NCBI RefSeq assembly: GCF_000750955.1
Contig: NZ_CCEJ010000003.1
Location: 434,001-498,000, forward strand
DNA: 64,000 nt
Reading direction: 5' to 3'
Source: Criblamydia sequanensis CRIB-18
GTDB lineage: Bacteria; Chlamydiota; Chlamydiia; Chlamydiales; Criblamydiaceae
Below the pieces are notes generated by a model that was given only the letters and a program-made list of their open reading frames with translations, made no database searches and was not told the origin of the DNA. A program made the translations under genes and the position numbers. Positions 8,191 to 17,476 of the stretch are shown here, piece by piece. Each line of letters starts with the position of its first letter. Position 1 is the first letter of the stretch.

Positions 8191-10542
8191 TTAATTAAAA
8201 TTATCCCACATGTTTTTGATTTGACCACGATCAAGTTTTTGAGCAGTCTCTTTTTTCCAAGCTGAAAAGCGGCTTGCCACGACATCCATCGAAGGTCTTT
8301 GATCAGGATCAACCCTTGTACATTCCCAAACAAGATGCGCAATGCCTGTTTTATTTTGAGGTTCCGCATAGGATTGATTGTACTTTTCTCTGACAGTTCT
8401 TGAAGTAAGGAGCAAGGCAACATCGTTCACGCTATTTTTTGCATTTAAAGAGTTGCTATGGGCGTAGGCGGGGTGTTCACGCGGCTCTTTTCCGGTCGTT
8501 GCTTGCCAAAGCATCATACCAACAGACCAGACGTCTGATTTGTCATCAATAAGCTTCCACTGCTCCAAAGGATGAACGCCTGAAAATCTAGGAGGGGAAG
8601 TGGGGTCTAAAGCGGATTCTTTAGCGACAGCCTGCTTTGCCATTTCAGGTGAAAACATGTAAGGTGAACCGACTGATGTCGCCTTTCGAGGATCTTCCTT
8701 ATTTTCAACCCCTTTTATAAGGCAAAATTCCCCAAAATCACTAATTCCACCGCGTCCCTCACGCCCAGTTAAAATATTTTGAAGTTTTAAATCCCGATGA
8801 AGAATGCCTTGTTCATGTATGTGTTGGATTCCGAAAAGAGAATCTTCCAGGACGGTAAGAGCGGCTATTTGTTCGCTTTTATTTAAAATTCCTTCCTCTT
8901 GGGCCTGAAGAAGATTGTAGAGATCATAAACGCGATTTCCACTTTCTGTTTTAAATTTGGCGGCGCTCTCAATAAGGATGTAGCTTTTCTTTGGTTCACC
9001 CTCGGTTAAAGTAGTTACCACATGCATCTCTTGTGCTGCTTTTGTAACCCAAATACCTCTTTGTCCCGTTAATTGAAGCTGTAGGTTCGCTTCATTTTTG
9101 TATTTGGTATATTCGTCTTGGTCAAAACTTACTGAAAAAGCCTGTTTATCATCCGCTCTTTCTTTGAGCTCGCCAGCTGACATTTCTTCCATTTTTCGAT
9201 CGCGAATAAATTTTGTAAAATCAAACTTCATTTGTTCTCTAGCAGGCGCTGACTCCTCTGATTCATCTTTCGAAATACCATTTTGGACGGTAGTTCCTAG
9301 ATCTTCATCTTCGTCTTTTTGAACAATGGTCCCTAAATCCTCTTCTTCGTCATTAAGAACGGTTGTCCCGAGATCTTCATCTTCGTCCTTGTGAACAGTG
9401 GTCCCTAAATCTTCGTCCTCGTCGATATAATCTCTCTTTTCTACATCACTTGATTGAGTAGAAAGCTCTTTCTCTTTGCCTTTTTCGGATTCTGCAGCTT
9501 GCGCAGCTTTAAAAGAGGGGAGTTGTTCTTTAACATCTTCTTTAGGCTGTTTGATAACAGAGTCGCTTCTTTGTGTTAAAATGGAATGGAGTATAAAAGG
9601 GACTTTAAAAGCGCCGGATTCTGTGATGACTTTACCCTTTAAGTATAACCCCTTTTCGTTTGGTAAAAAGATAAATAGGCGATCCCCGATTTTTCTTTCT
9701 TCGGCAGCAGCAGGCTTACTTTCTAAAAACTTTTTCCATTGAGACTCAACTTCGCCAATAGTGGATAATGAAACCTGTTTTCCGGAAGTCCAAGCAACCC
9801 TTCTTGCGATTGCTAATCGCTTGGCATAATCGAGTTTAATTTGACTCTCTGTCTTCCTTAGAATAAGCCTGTCACGCTTAGCATTTGCTTCTAAGCCTTT
9901 CGTCATCTCGGGAGGAAGCCCTTCAAATAAGTGATTGATGGTTTCTTTTAAAGTTGGCTTTAAAGCCTCTTCCCCAAGACCCGGAGCTTTTAGGATATCT
10001 TTAGGCCTTGGCAGATCTTTGCCAAGAATTGCAAGTTCATTATCAAGTTTTACAAGCTGGTTAAAAAGCTCTTCATCGCCCGGAACCAAGGTTTTTGAGT
10101 AGAAGTATAGTTCCCGCATGGTTTGATAAACTTTCTCATCATAAGCTTCTTTTCCGGGCTCATCGGCTAAATTTAGAGAGAGCTTTCTTGCTTCCAATCT
10201 TAAGTTTCTAACTCTTGAGTCAAGCATTTTAAGGGCAAGGCGCTTATCTTCGGGAAGGGCTTTTCTTCTAAGAGGAGTTATTTTTGAATCGGATTCGTAT
10301 AGTTCATTCTTGGTTAAGCTCTGCGAGCCGGAAATTCGCTTTTCTTTTAAGCTTTTTGGTTTTGGAGCAGCCGGTTCTAACGCTTCATCACCCTTGCCTG
10401 TTTTGACAATTTTTGCAGCTTCATCGGTTTTTCGGCTTTCTAAGCTTTGGGTCTCTTCCTTGATTTTTGACTCGAATTTGCTGACTCTTTCTGAGACACT
10501 TGCCGGGGGAATAGGTCTACCTTGACCTTTATTGATATTCAT
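8191..10542 (-). CDS. Ser/Thr protein kinase-like protein with acidic tandem repeats
   Basis: The ATG at 10542 has AGGT 6 bases upstream; the adjacent GTG at 10545 is less likely. The 783-residue protein has a charged, partly helical N-terminal region (1-340), four 12-residue acidic repeats (about 374-421, core DEDEDLGTTV) and a C-terminal kinase domain (about 440-775). Kinase motifs visible are the catalytic loop 'HRDLKLQN' (~583-590), 'DFG' (~603), 'SPE' in place of APE (~632), 'DVWSVGMMLW' and 'DQRPSM'. I cannot find a convincing glycine-rich loop or VAIK-type lysine, although a candidate alpha-C glutamate ('NEANLQL') is present, so activity is uncertain. It may act on host or bacterial proteins. 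A PP2C protein lies 1.3 kb away. Confidence 0.8.
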   Translation of the reverse strand: MNINKGQGRPIPPASVSERVSKFESKIKEETQSLESRKTDEAAKIVKTGKGDEALEPAAPKPKSLKEKRISGSQSLTKNELYESDSKITPLRRKALPEDKRLALKMLDSRVRNLRLEARKLSLNLADEPGKEAYDEKVYQTMRELYFYSKTLVPGDEELFNQLVKLDNELAILGKDLPRPKDILKAPGLGEEALKPTLKETINHLFEGLPPEMTKGLEANAKRDRLILRKTESQIKLDYAKRLAIARRVAWTSGKQVSLSTIGEVESQWKKFLESKPAAAEERKIGDRLFIFLPNEKGLYLKGKVITESGAFKVPFILHSILTQRSDSVIKQPKEDVKEQLPSFKAAQAAESEKGKEKELSTQSSDVEKRDYIDEDEDLGTTVHKDEDEDLGTTVLNDEEEDLGTIVQKDEDEDLGTTVQNGISKDESEESAPAREQMKFDFTKFIRDRKMEEMSAGELKERADDKQAFSVSFDQDEYTKYKNEANLQLQLTGQRGIWVTKAAQEMHVVTTLTEGEPKKSYILIESAAKFKTESGNRVYDLYNLLQAQEEGILNKSEQIAALTVLEDSLFGIQHIHEQGILHRDLKLQNILTGREGRGGISDFGEFCLIKGVENKEDPRKATSVGSPYMFSPEMAKQAVAKESALDPTSPPRFSGVHPLEQWKLIDDKSDVWSVGMMLWQATTGKEPREHPAYAHSNSLNAKNSVNDVALLLTSRTVREKYNQSYAEPQNKTGIAHLVWECTRVDPDQRPSMDVVASRFSAWKKETAQKLDRGQIKNMWDNFN
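9280..9423 (-). repeat. Four 36-bp in-frame tandem repeats in the kinase-like gene
   Basis: Four copies of a 36-base unit encode a 12-residue acidic repeat (DEDEDLGTTV plus two variable residues). Copies differ mainly at the last two residues (HK, LN, QK, QN), with synonymous changes between them, which suggests expansion followed by divergence. Being in frame, copy-number change would alter protein length without breaking the gene. Confidence 0.85.
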
Positions 10543-10679
10543 CACTTTACCTATTATTTATTTTAATCAAGAGCAGTGGTTTTTTATATTTTTTTCTCTT
10601 AATTTATAATTATAATATCTGTATATAATAATTATATTAAGAAGGGCTATAAATTTACAAAAAAAACCTAGGAGAACTT

Positions 10680-11747
10680 ATGGTATCCGCCCCTAGAGGA
10701 ATATCCGCCTCTTTACAAAAAATGTATGAAAGCGCCGGGAATGACAAAGATTTCTTTAAAGCTTTAGCCCCAAATCCAGATAGTAAGGCTAAAAAACTAA
10801 ATTATTTAAACTTTATTAAGTTTTTTGAGGTGGCCTTTAAGGATTCCGATTGGAAAAAAGAACACGCAGAAATGACTTCGAATCTTGTTCATTTTGCAGA
10901 TAGTCTGCTTGATTCCAATCTTATTTCAAATAACCAAAAAAATAGAATTCAGGCTGTTTTTGAAGAAAATCTAAAAACCAACCTTTTTGACTGTTTAATT
11001 CATGGAATTGACAAGAGACATCTCCCAACTTACGAAAAAGAACATGACGTTGAAAACTATGAGGTTGAGATTCAGCATTTAGTGGAAGAATTTGAGATTC
11101 CTTTTTTACATGGCGATAAGGGACATGTTGAAAAAGTCCTCAACGATGATCTTATCACAAAAATGAAGAATAATTCCTTAAATCCTGAAGAAGCCCATCT
11201 TTTCATTCAGCATTTGACCCCTTTCTTGAAAGACGGGTTAGACTTAAGCGACTTCTTTAATGAAACCGATATCTTGGAGAAAGCCCTAAAATTCATTATT
11301 TCAAAGAATTCTACTGGCAAGCGGGAGTTCATCGATTTGATAGAGCTTTTGCCTTCCGGTATTAAACAATTAGATTTAAGCGGGTTAAATCACTTTAACT
11401 TAGACTTGATCGCTAAGTTTGCAGACTTGGAAAAACTAACCCTCAAAGATGCGCAAAACTTAAATGATATTTCAAAACTAAAGCGCTTTGAGAACCTTAG
11501 CGAACTTGATCTTACCAACTGCAGCAAGTTAAAAACTATTGAAGCTTTAAGAGCTTTGCCTTTAACTAAAATCAATTTTACAGGCTGCGATTCAATTTCA
11601 AAAGAAGCTTTTCGCTCTGTTGTCAAAGACATCTTAACCTACAACGACACGAAGATTACAGCAAATGGCACTTTAACTCAGATTGTCACAGAAGAGATAG
11701 CTAAAATTCCCGGAAAAAGTACGAACCTAACTCTTGTAAAAAATTAA
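10680..11747 (+). CDS. Leucine-rich repeat protein
   Basis: The ATG at 10680 has AGGAG 5 bases upstream. The 355-residue protein has an alpha-helical N-terminal part (1-215) of unknown family and a short C-terminal leucine-rich repeat block (about 220-320) with 'IKQLDLSGLNHF', 'LEKLTLKDAQNL', 'LSELDLTNCSKL' and 'LTKINFTGCDSI', i.e. about four repeats of 22-24 residues. LRRs bind proteins. It is divergent to the kinase-like gene, with a 137-base shared promoter region, and convergent with the SH2-PP2C gene. No Sec signal is seen. A host-directed effector role is inferred from context only. Confidence 0.75.
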   Translation: MVSAPRGISASLQKMYESAGNDKDFFKALAPNPDSKAKKLNYLNFIKFFEVAFKDSDWKKEHAEMTSNLVHFADSLLDSNLISNNQKNRIQAVFEENLKTNLFDCLIHGIDKRHLPTYEKEHDVENYEVEIQHLVEEFEIPFLHGDKGHVEKVLNDDLITKMKNNSLNPEEAHLFIQHLTPFLKDGLDLSDFFNETDILEKALKFIISKNSTGKREFIDLIELLPSGIKQLDLSGLNHFNLDLIAKFADLEKLTLKDAQNLNDISKLKRFENLSELDLTNCSKLKTIEALRALPLTKINFTGCDSISKEAFRSVVKDILTYNDTKITANGTLTQIVTEEIAKIPGKSTNLTLVKN

Positions 11748-11769
11748 GCTATATAAATCCGGCTCATAT

Positions 11770-11798
11770 AAAAAAAGGCTGTACATTATGTACAGCCT
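11770..11798 (-). terminator. Rho-independent terminator of the PP2C gene
   Basis: An 11-base perfect stem (AGGCTGTACAT and complement, 1-base apex) lies 29 bases past the stop of the minus-strand gene and is followed on that strand by a run of T. On the plus strand it lacks a good T-tract, so it mainly serves the minus strand. Confidence 0.8.
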
Positions 11799-11826
11799 AA
11801 TAAAAAAATTACATGGCTTTAGCCGC

Positions 11827-14028
11827 TTAATTAGCTTTTGAAACCATTACAGTCACGTTGTCTTGGGCATATTTTTTATACAATGCAAATTCACCAAGAG
11901 CATTAGCATCGAGGTTGCCTTTAGAGTCAATCAGCTTAAGAATTTCCTCGTCCATAACATAATCCCAAATCCCATCACAACCCACGATTAAGAGATCGTC
12001 TTTTTCTAACTGGAATTGGGAGATTTTAGCCTTATGGGCAATCCCTTCAAAATTATCGCCAAGGGCTCGGCTAACGTTCTGCAAAGCAACTCTTCTATTT
12101 TTTGCATTACCAAACCATGCAGGATTTTCGGCCCAGGCTCTTTGAGTTTCCATAGGAGCTCTTTTAGCTTCTTTCCTTTTTCCAAAATCCATAACTAGTG
12201 AAAGCGGGATAAGGCGCCATTTACCATCGATTTTTCTTGCAACCCTAGCTTCAGAGTCCGCTATGGTCCCTATTGTGGCGATGTTATTAGTATCCACAAA
12301 AGTAACTACAGCGGTTGTTCCGCCGGGAAGCTTTTTTTCCACGGCTTCTTTATGGATCTTGGCAAAAAGTTTATTAAAGACTTGGGCTGCATCTTTTGGA
12401 TTTTCTTTGAGTTCATTTTCAAATTCTCTTTCAAAAACTTCTTTTGCAAGATCTGCAACAGGATGACTAGGACCAAAATCTCCGCCATGTCCGTCAAAGA
12501 CGCAGTAAAGTTCACCCATTTCCGGTAACTTCAGATGAAGGTGCGCATCTTCCATGGAAGGCCTTGGACCTTGGGCAGAAAATTCTGACGTTGACCAATT
12601 TAAAGGTTTAGCGGAAGTATTAATGTGAGTTAGGTCAATATGCTGTAATAAATCAAGCATTTTGGCATTACGGAGCGCTCTATAGGTGTTTACAAGGTGG
12701 CGATAACGGGGAGCGATGTCCTTAAGAGCTCTTTTTTCCGTAACTAGCTGTTCAATCAGCTTATTTCCGGGTAAGAGTGTGCCTTCAACTTTCTTTTTAG
12801 GCGTTTGTTTAGCTCTCGCAACTTCCTTTTCACCCGATTTTTTTGCTCTCACAACTTCTTTTTCACGCGGTTTTTTTGTCCTTGCAACTTCCTTTTCACC
12901 CTTCATGACTTTTTGTCTGGACTGGGTTTCTTTAACGGCTTTCAATTCTTTTTGTTTAGGCTTTTTTACAGGAGAATCTAGGAAATATTGCTTTTCTACC
13001 GCTTTTTTAGGGGAAAGGCTTCTTATTTGTCTCACATTTCGATGGGTGGGTATTATTGCAATAGGGGTTGTGCCCATATTAGTGCAATGTTCTGAAACCC
13101 GGGTAAATATTTCTAGAAGAGAATTATTATCGTCATAAACTGAATAGACATCTCCATTGTCTGTTAAAAGATCGACAACCGGATCGCCATTCGCTCTTGT
13201 TCTTAAAATATAACTTCCGGGAACCTTATCTTTTAAAATTTGAAGGGATGCTTCTCTTGAGCTTTGGCCATGATGAATTTGATTAAGATAAATCTTATAG
13301 GGGGCGCAAGAAATTTTAAGCGAGTCCATTTCCTTTAAAACGAGATGTCCATTCTCAAATCTAGCTTCCACAATGATAAAAGGGTTGCTCAAGGCAATCT
13401 CAAGAGTTTTTCCTTCCTTATGCGCAATTCGTGCCTTTTTAACCAAAGTTTGAATTTTTTCAGGAGTTAATTTGAGGCTTTGGACCAAAGAATTTCTTTC
13501 TATGGTTTTTGCATAAAACTGCACCGGATCAATGAACTGAGGTTCTAATCCAACACTCTTAATGAGGCTAATAGCTTCTTGTTTGGATGTAATATAAACA
13601 AAAGAAATCTTAGAGTCCTTGCCAACGATGCAAGCTACCACAACACCTTCTTTTCTCGAACTCTCTTTCAGAAGAAAAGTACCGGGTTTTGCTCCTTGAA
13701 GAAAGCGTATGAGATCGTCTTGTGGCATAGGACCAATAGATCTCCTTTTAAGAGATTGACTAGCAATAGGAGGCACTTGATTGTCGGCGAAGTCTTGGTG
13801 CGTTTGCTTTAAGGATTCATTAGCTTGGGTTTTCGGTAGATCTTTGGCCTGAATGGTTGCTTGAGGGGCTTCTTTTACAACCTTATTTTCATGAGCCCGA
13901 GGAAGGATCGAAGGTTTAAAGACCGGCAGTTTGGCTGCCTTCGTTTTAGCTTGTCTAGCCTTTACCTTTTGATCTTCGGCATTCATTATGCTATAAGTAT
14001 CTTGGGCTTTGTTACTTGGTGTTATCAT
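11827..14028 (-). CDS. Protein with two SH2-like modules, a Lys-rich repeat linker and a PP2C phosphatase domain
   Basis: The 733-residue product starts at the ATG at 14028. The C-terminal PP2C domain (about 481-733) is complete: 'RPSMEDAH' (489-496), 'VFDGHGG' (510-516), 'GGTTA' (569-573), 'ADSEARV' for the usual GDSRA, 'SRALGD' (653-658), 'CDGIWD' (684-689) and 'DNVT' (723-726), so metal-binding acids are kept and Ser/Thr phosphatase activity is likely. Upstream are two stretches matching the SH2 start pattern: about 95-180 ('GTFLLKESS', Lys121 where SH2 has its phosphotyrosine-binding Arg) and about 250-335 ('HHGQSSREA', 'GSYILRTR', Arg276 kept). A Lys-rich repeat (377-415, 'EKEVARAK' type) links them. 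Predicted host-targeted effector; the SH2 assignment is by eye and less certain than PP2C. Confidence 0.85.
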   Translation of the reverse strand: MITPSNKAQDTYSIMNAEDQKVKARQAKTKAAKLPVFKPSILPRAHENKVVKEAPQATIQAKDLPKTQANESLKQTHQDFADNQVPPIASQSLKRRSIGPMPQDDLIRFLQGAKPGTFLLKESSRKEGVVVACIVGKDSKISFVYITSKQEAISLIKSVGLEPQFIDPVQFYAKTIERNSLVQSLKLTPEKIQTLVKKARIAHKEGKTLEIALSNPFIIVEARFENGHLVLKEMDSLKISCAPYKIYLNQIHHGQSSREASLQILKDKVPGSYILRTRANGDPVVDLLTDNGDVYSVYDDNNSLLEIFTRVSEHCTNMGTTPIAIIPTHRNVRQIRSLSPKKAVEKQYFLDSPVKKPKQKELKAVKETQSRQKVMKGEKEVARTKKPREKEVVRAKKSGEKEVARAKQTPKKKVEGTLLPGNKLIEQLVTEKRALKDIAPRYRHLVNTYRALRNAKMLDLLQHIDLTHINTSAKPLNWSTSEFSAQGPRPSMEDAHLHLKLPEMGELYCVFDGHGGDFGPSHPVADLAKEVFEREFENELKENPKDAAQVFNKLFAKIHKEAVEKKLPGGTTAVVTFVDTNNIATIGTIADSEARVARKIDGKWRLIPLSLVMDFGKRKEAKRAPMETQRAWAENPAWFGNAKNRRVALQNVSRALGDNFEGIAHKAKISQFQLEKDDLLIVGCDGIWDYVMDEEILKLIDSKGNLDANALGEFALYKKYAQDNVTVMVSKAN

Positions 14029-14245
14029 AATTTATCTCTTTATTATGTTAATATTAAAACGAATAATAAGGTTAACTCTCTAATATTAATTTTAAATTAA
14101 GGGAGTTTAAAGAAAGGACGAGAATCCAAGAAATTGATTAGAAAAATTCATTAGGAAATGAAGGCATTTTTTAAATTATTTAAAAAAATCAATTCTTAAG
14201 ATGATTTAAAGAGTATTTTAAGATGGGAAGGTTTTTTGCAAGGTT

Positions 14246-14272
14246 GTTGGGCTTTTTATTAAAAAACCCAAC
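14246..14272 (-). terminator. Hairpin downstream of the ankyrin gene, probable terminator
   Basis: GTTGGG and CCCAAC flank complementary T- and A-rich runs, giving a stem of about 11 base pairs starting 12 bases past the stop codon. No clear T-tract follows on the minus strand, so termination efficiency is uncertain. Confidence 0.5.
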
Positions 14273-14283
14273 ACCTAGGAAGA

Positions 14284-15690
14284 TTAAGAGGGGTAGTGAA
14301 TCAATAAATCCAGGATTTCATAGTTTGCAAGTTTATAGGCTATCTTCTGAGCTTCTTTTCTTCCTTCTTCTGAAAAAAGGCCTCTTGATAATAGTTCAAC
14401 CACCACTTCAAAGCGCTGTTCACTTACAGCAGCTTTTAGTAAGTCATCCGGCTGGTCCAGTTTATTCTCTTTGACAAGAGTTGCTATTATAAGAATCGCA
14501 ATTTCATCTCTTGAGGCTTTAAGAGCGTCTTTATAATCAGATAGAGTGGGCAAAATGCCTTTTGCTATCAGAATTTTGACAAGCTCAACATGATCACACC
14601 GGGAAGCTATAGAAAAAGCATCTGTCGGATCGCTTAAGTTACTTATTGCATTCTCTATCAATTCAAGGCCGGCTTTATTTTCAACAAGAGCCTCTAAAGC
14701 CTTAATGGAGGAGATGTTCCCATTTAACAATTGGTTTAAAAGCTCGTTATTTTCAACAACCAAGCCAATGGATGAAGAGGAAATAGCCCATCCGGATTCA
14801 ACGTAAAGTGAGATCATTTCTTTATTTTTAGTTTGGAGAGCCTCATCAAATGAGGTTTGCATCATCTTTTTCAGAGATTCTGGAGAAACGATAAGGTCCT
14901 CTCCTTTCCATCCTTGATAAAGCGCTCTTAGAGCAGAAGAAAAATATTCAAGGTTTCCTTTTTGCCTAAAATTTTCAGCAATAACGCCAAGGTTCAATTG
15001 AGGACTATGAGTTAAAATCAAGTAGAGGATTTCAGGATCGCATTTTTGCCGATTGGCCGCATCCCAAAGGGATTCGGTTCGTGTTTCCATTCCTTCTGAA
15101 ACAAGCCCTGGGCCATGATCCCCGGAATAGGGAGTCAGCCAAGAAGAGATGTACTCCGTTCTAACGGTATTCACATTGGATTTATTTGTAGGGTTATGCT
15201 CTAAAAGGCATCGAACGGCTTCAACGTCATTTTTTTTAAGCGCGTATTCAAGAGGCTTTAAGCCTGGTTGGTATCCATGGAATTTAGTCCAACCCGACCC
15301 ATTCCATTCATTGGAATACTTTTCGTAGACCGGGATGTCAGGCATTCTTTTTTCTAAGTCTTCTCCCATGTCGATAATGAATTTGAGAAGCTCATAGTCT
15401 TTCATTTCTATAGCATAAATGGCAGGCGGCAATTTCTTGTCATTTTTTCTAGCTTCTTCCAACCTATCATAGATAGTTTTTTTAACCTGGGAATCCTCTT
15501 TATTCGAGTTTAAAGCTTGGGAAGAAGCTTGTTTGCTTTGACCCTTTTTAAATACTTCAAAAGGAGATAGGTGAGGTGAAATAACATTTTCGAAAGATTC
15601 GTGGGGTTTTTCCGTCGCATCGATTTTATTTGAGGGCGAGATTGAAGGTTCTTGGGGGAGGGGAGTTTTTATAAAATTAATTTCGTTCAT
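14284..15690 (-). CDS. Ankyrin-repeat protein
   Basis: The ATG at 15690 follows AGAGG. The 468-residue protein has a low-complexity N-terminus (1-65) and then ankyrin-type helix pairs over most of its length, e.g. 'PPAIYAIEMKDYELLKFIID', 'KPLEYALKKNDVEAVRCLLE', 'DHVELVKILIAKGILP' and 'QRFEVVVELLSRG'. The repeats are divergent and some lack the usual TPLH tetrapeptide. Ankyrin proteins mediate protein binding and are common secreted effectors of intracellular bacteria. It is transcribed on the same strand as the SH2-PP2C gene but with a 255-base gap and a hairpin between them. Confidence 0.78.
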   Translation of the reverse strand: MNEINFIKTPLPQEPSISPSNKIDATEKPHESFENVISPHLSPFEVFKKGQSKQASSQALNSNKEDSQVKKTIYDRLEEARKNDKKLPPAIYAIEMKDYELLKFIIDMGEDLEKRMPDIPVYEKYSNEWNGSGWTKFHGYQPGLKPLEYALKKNDVEAVRCLLEHNPTNKSNVNTVRTEYISSWLTPYSGDHGPGLVSEGMETRTESLWDAANRQKCDPEILYLILTHSPQLNLGVIAENFRQKGNLEYFSSALRALYQGWKGEDLIVSPESLKKMMQTSFDEALQTKNKEMISLYVESGWAISSSSIGLVVENNELLNQLLNGNISSIKALEALVENKAGLELIENAISNLSDPTDAFSIASRCDHVELVKILIAKGILPTLSDYKDALKASRDEIAILIIATLVKENKLDQPDDLLKAAVSEQRFEVVVELLSRGLFSEEGRKEAQKIAYKLANYEILDLLIHYPS

Positions 15691-15875
15691 AAAACCTCTT
15701 TATTAAAAGATAATAAAGAAAATTATATATATTTAAATAAATAATTACAATGTAAATAAATTTTAATTTTGTCTAATGGGGTAGTTTTATAGTATTCAAA
15801 AACTTCATCTAAAAGCTGGTGTTCGTTAAAATATTGGAAATTTTAAAAATAGAATATTACGAAGGCATATATAAC

Positions 15876-16769
15876 ATGGAAGTAAATCCTCGAATTTGTT
15901 TAATCACCGGAGCTAATAGCGGGATTGGAAAAGCTGTAGCGCTACAATTTGCAAGGCTTGGAATAAAGGTAATCATTGCCTGTAGAAACGAAGACAGAGG
16001 AAAACAAGCTCTTCGAGAAATTCAGGAGGAAACAGGTAATTTATTAACAGAGCTGATGATTGTAGATCTTTCATCTATGTCTTCTATAAGAAAATTCTCT
16101 AATGATTTTCAGAAAAAATTTCAACGTCTGGATGTGTTGATTCATAATGGGGCTAATTTCGATCATACTCTGAGAAGAGCCGTGCTTACTGAAGATGGTT
16201 TTGAAACAATTTTTGCTACAAATTATTTAGGGCCATTCTTGATGACTAGGCTTTTGCTGCCTTGCTTATTTAAGTCTTCGCAACCCAGATTACTTACTGT
16301 TGGTACAAAAGGACTTGACTTCTACCCGTTTGCAAATCTTAATTTTGATGATTTGGACTTAAAAAATAGTAATTTTACAACAGCAAAAGCCTATTACAAT
16401 TCAAAGTTAGCGTTGTTGATGTTTACTATAAATTTTGCAAATCGTTTTAAAGGAAAAATTGATGCAAACTGTATTCGGGTTACTAATGTAGCCATAGGAA
16501 ACGATCGCCTCATCACTTTGCCTTGGTATCTTAGATATGTTTATTTTATAAAAAGACAATTTTCTATCACACCAGAGCAAATGTCAAAAATCTATATCAC
16601 CTTAGCTCTCAGTTCTGAAATTGAAGGTATGACAGGATTGTACTGGGACGAGAACAACAAAATCGTTAATTTCCCTTCAAAAGCGCTAAATGGCGAAATA
16701 AGGGAACGTTTATGGAATATCACAGAGGATATACTAGGTGTTAGTTTCAGAGATGTTTTGGTCATTTAG
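15876..16769 (+). CDS. Short-chain dehydrogenase/reductase (WWOX/retinol dehydrogenase-like)
   Basis: I choose the ATG at 15876 because GAAGG lies upstream; a GTG at 15819 in the same frame would add 19 residues. The 297-residue protein has the Rossmann cofactor motif 'TGANSGIG' (11-18), an adenine-site 'HNGAN' for NNAG, and the catalytic Tyr-x3-Lys in 'YYNSK' (about 173-177). The serine normally found before it is not obvious ('LTVGTKG'), so catalysis may be altered. The arginine in 'ACRNEDRG' suggests NADP(H). The substrate is unknown. Its last bases overlap the end of the convergent ABC ATPase gene by 8 bases. Confidence 0.85.
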   Translation: MEVNPRICLITGANSGIGKAVALQFARLGIKVIIACRNEDRGKQALREIQEETGNLLTELMIVDLSSMSSIRKFSNDFQKKFQRLDVLIHNGANFDHTLRRAVLTEDGFETIFATNYLGPFLMTRLLLPCLFKSSQPRLLTVGTKGLDFYPFANLNFDDLDLKNSNFTTAKAYYNSKLALLMFTINFANRFKGKIDANCIRVTNVAIGNDRLITLPWYLRYVYFIKRQFSITPEQMSKIYITLALSSEIEGMTGLYWDENNKIVNFPSKALNGEIRERLWNITEDILGVSFRDVLVI

Positions 16770-17475
16770 AGAGTATTAACTTATCTACCCCAAAAACATC
16801 TTCCAGTATTTTTTTGGAAAGAGCTTCTGAAAAAGCGCCTTTAGAGACGACACTGCCTTTTTGTAAAACCAAGCTTTCATCGGACCATTTCTCAGCTTCA
16901 TGAAAATCGTGGGTAGCGACAATGATAATTTTTTTAAGCTCTTTCAAGTCATGAATAAGCTGCCATATCTCATGACGATGCTTAATGTCCAAACTAGCGG
17001 TCGGTTCATCAAAAAGCATGACGGGAGCGTCGGCAATAAGAGACCTTGCAATATAAACCCTTTGTTTTTCACCGCTTGAGAGAGTTCTAACCAAGCGGTC
17101 TTTCAAATGAAGCGCATCCACTTTATTAAGGCTTTCTTCCAATTTTTGTTCTTCATTCTTTATAGCCTTGGCATAAGCTCCCATAAGAGCAAACTCTTTG
17201 ACGGTAAAGTCAAAGAAAACGGGGCTTGATTGCGGAACAAAAGTCATGATTTGACTTCTCTCTCTTCGTTTAATAAAACTTATCTCCTGAGAATTCCAAA
17301 AGATGGACCCTGAATAAAAGACTTGAATTCCGGCTATTGCCTTAAGAAGGGTAGTTTTACCCGATCCATTTGGTCCAAGGACCGAATAAATGAAACCGGG
17401 CTGGAAATTAAGATCAATATTTCTTAATAACAACCTATTTCCCAAAGAACATGAAATATTTTTAATAGAAAGCAT
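16762..17475 (-). CDS. ABC transporter ATP-binding protein, iron-siderophore/cobalamin type (FecE/BtuD-like)
   Basis: The ATG at 17475 is taken because it sits one base after the permease stop (translational coupling) and the ABC fold starts here; a longer frame reaches 17550. The 237-residue protein has Walker A 'GPNGSGKTT', the signature 'LSSGEKQRVYIARSL', Walker B 'VMLFDEP' and the switch His in 'VATHD'. It powers the permease encoded just upstream (17477-18466) and the binding protein before it, forming one operon for import of a chelated metal or corrinoid. The exact substrate cannot be read from sequence. Confidence 0.9.
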   Translation of the reverse strand: MLSIKNISCSLGNRLLLRNIDLNFQPGFIYSVLGPNGSGKTTLLKAIAGIQVFYSGSIFWNSQEISFIKRRERSQIMTFVPQSSPVFFDFTVKEFALMGAYAKAIKNEEQKLEESLNKVDALHLKDRLVRTLSSGEKQRVYIARSLIADAPVMLFDEPTASLDIKHRHEIWQLIHDLKELKKIIIVATHDFHEAEKWSDESLVLQKGSVVSKGAFSEALSKKILEDVFGVDKLILSK

Positions 17476-17476
17476 G

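Noticed and set aside
9280-9423. CRISPR array
   Set aside because: The 36-base units are contiguous in-frame coding repeats without spacers.
12716-13138. 140-residue hydrophobic plus-strand frame within the PP2C gene
   Set aside because: Antisense to the Lys-rich repeat region; the apparent hydrophobicity comes from complementing Lys codons.
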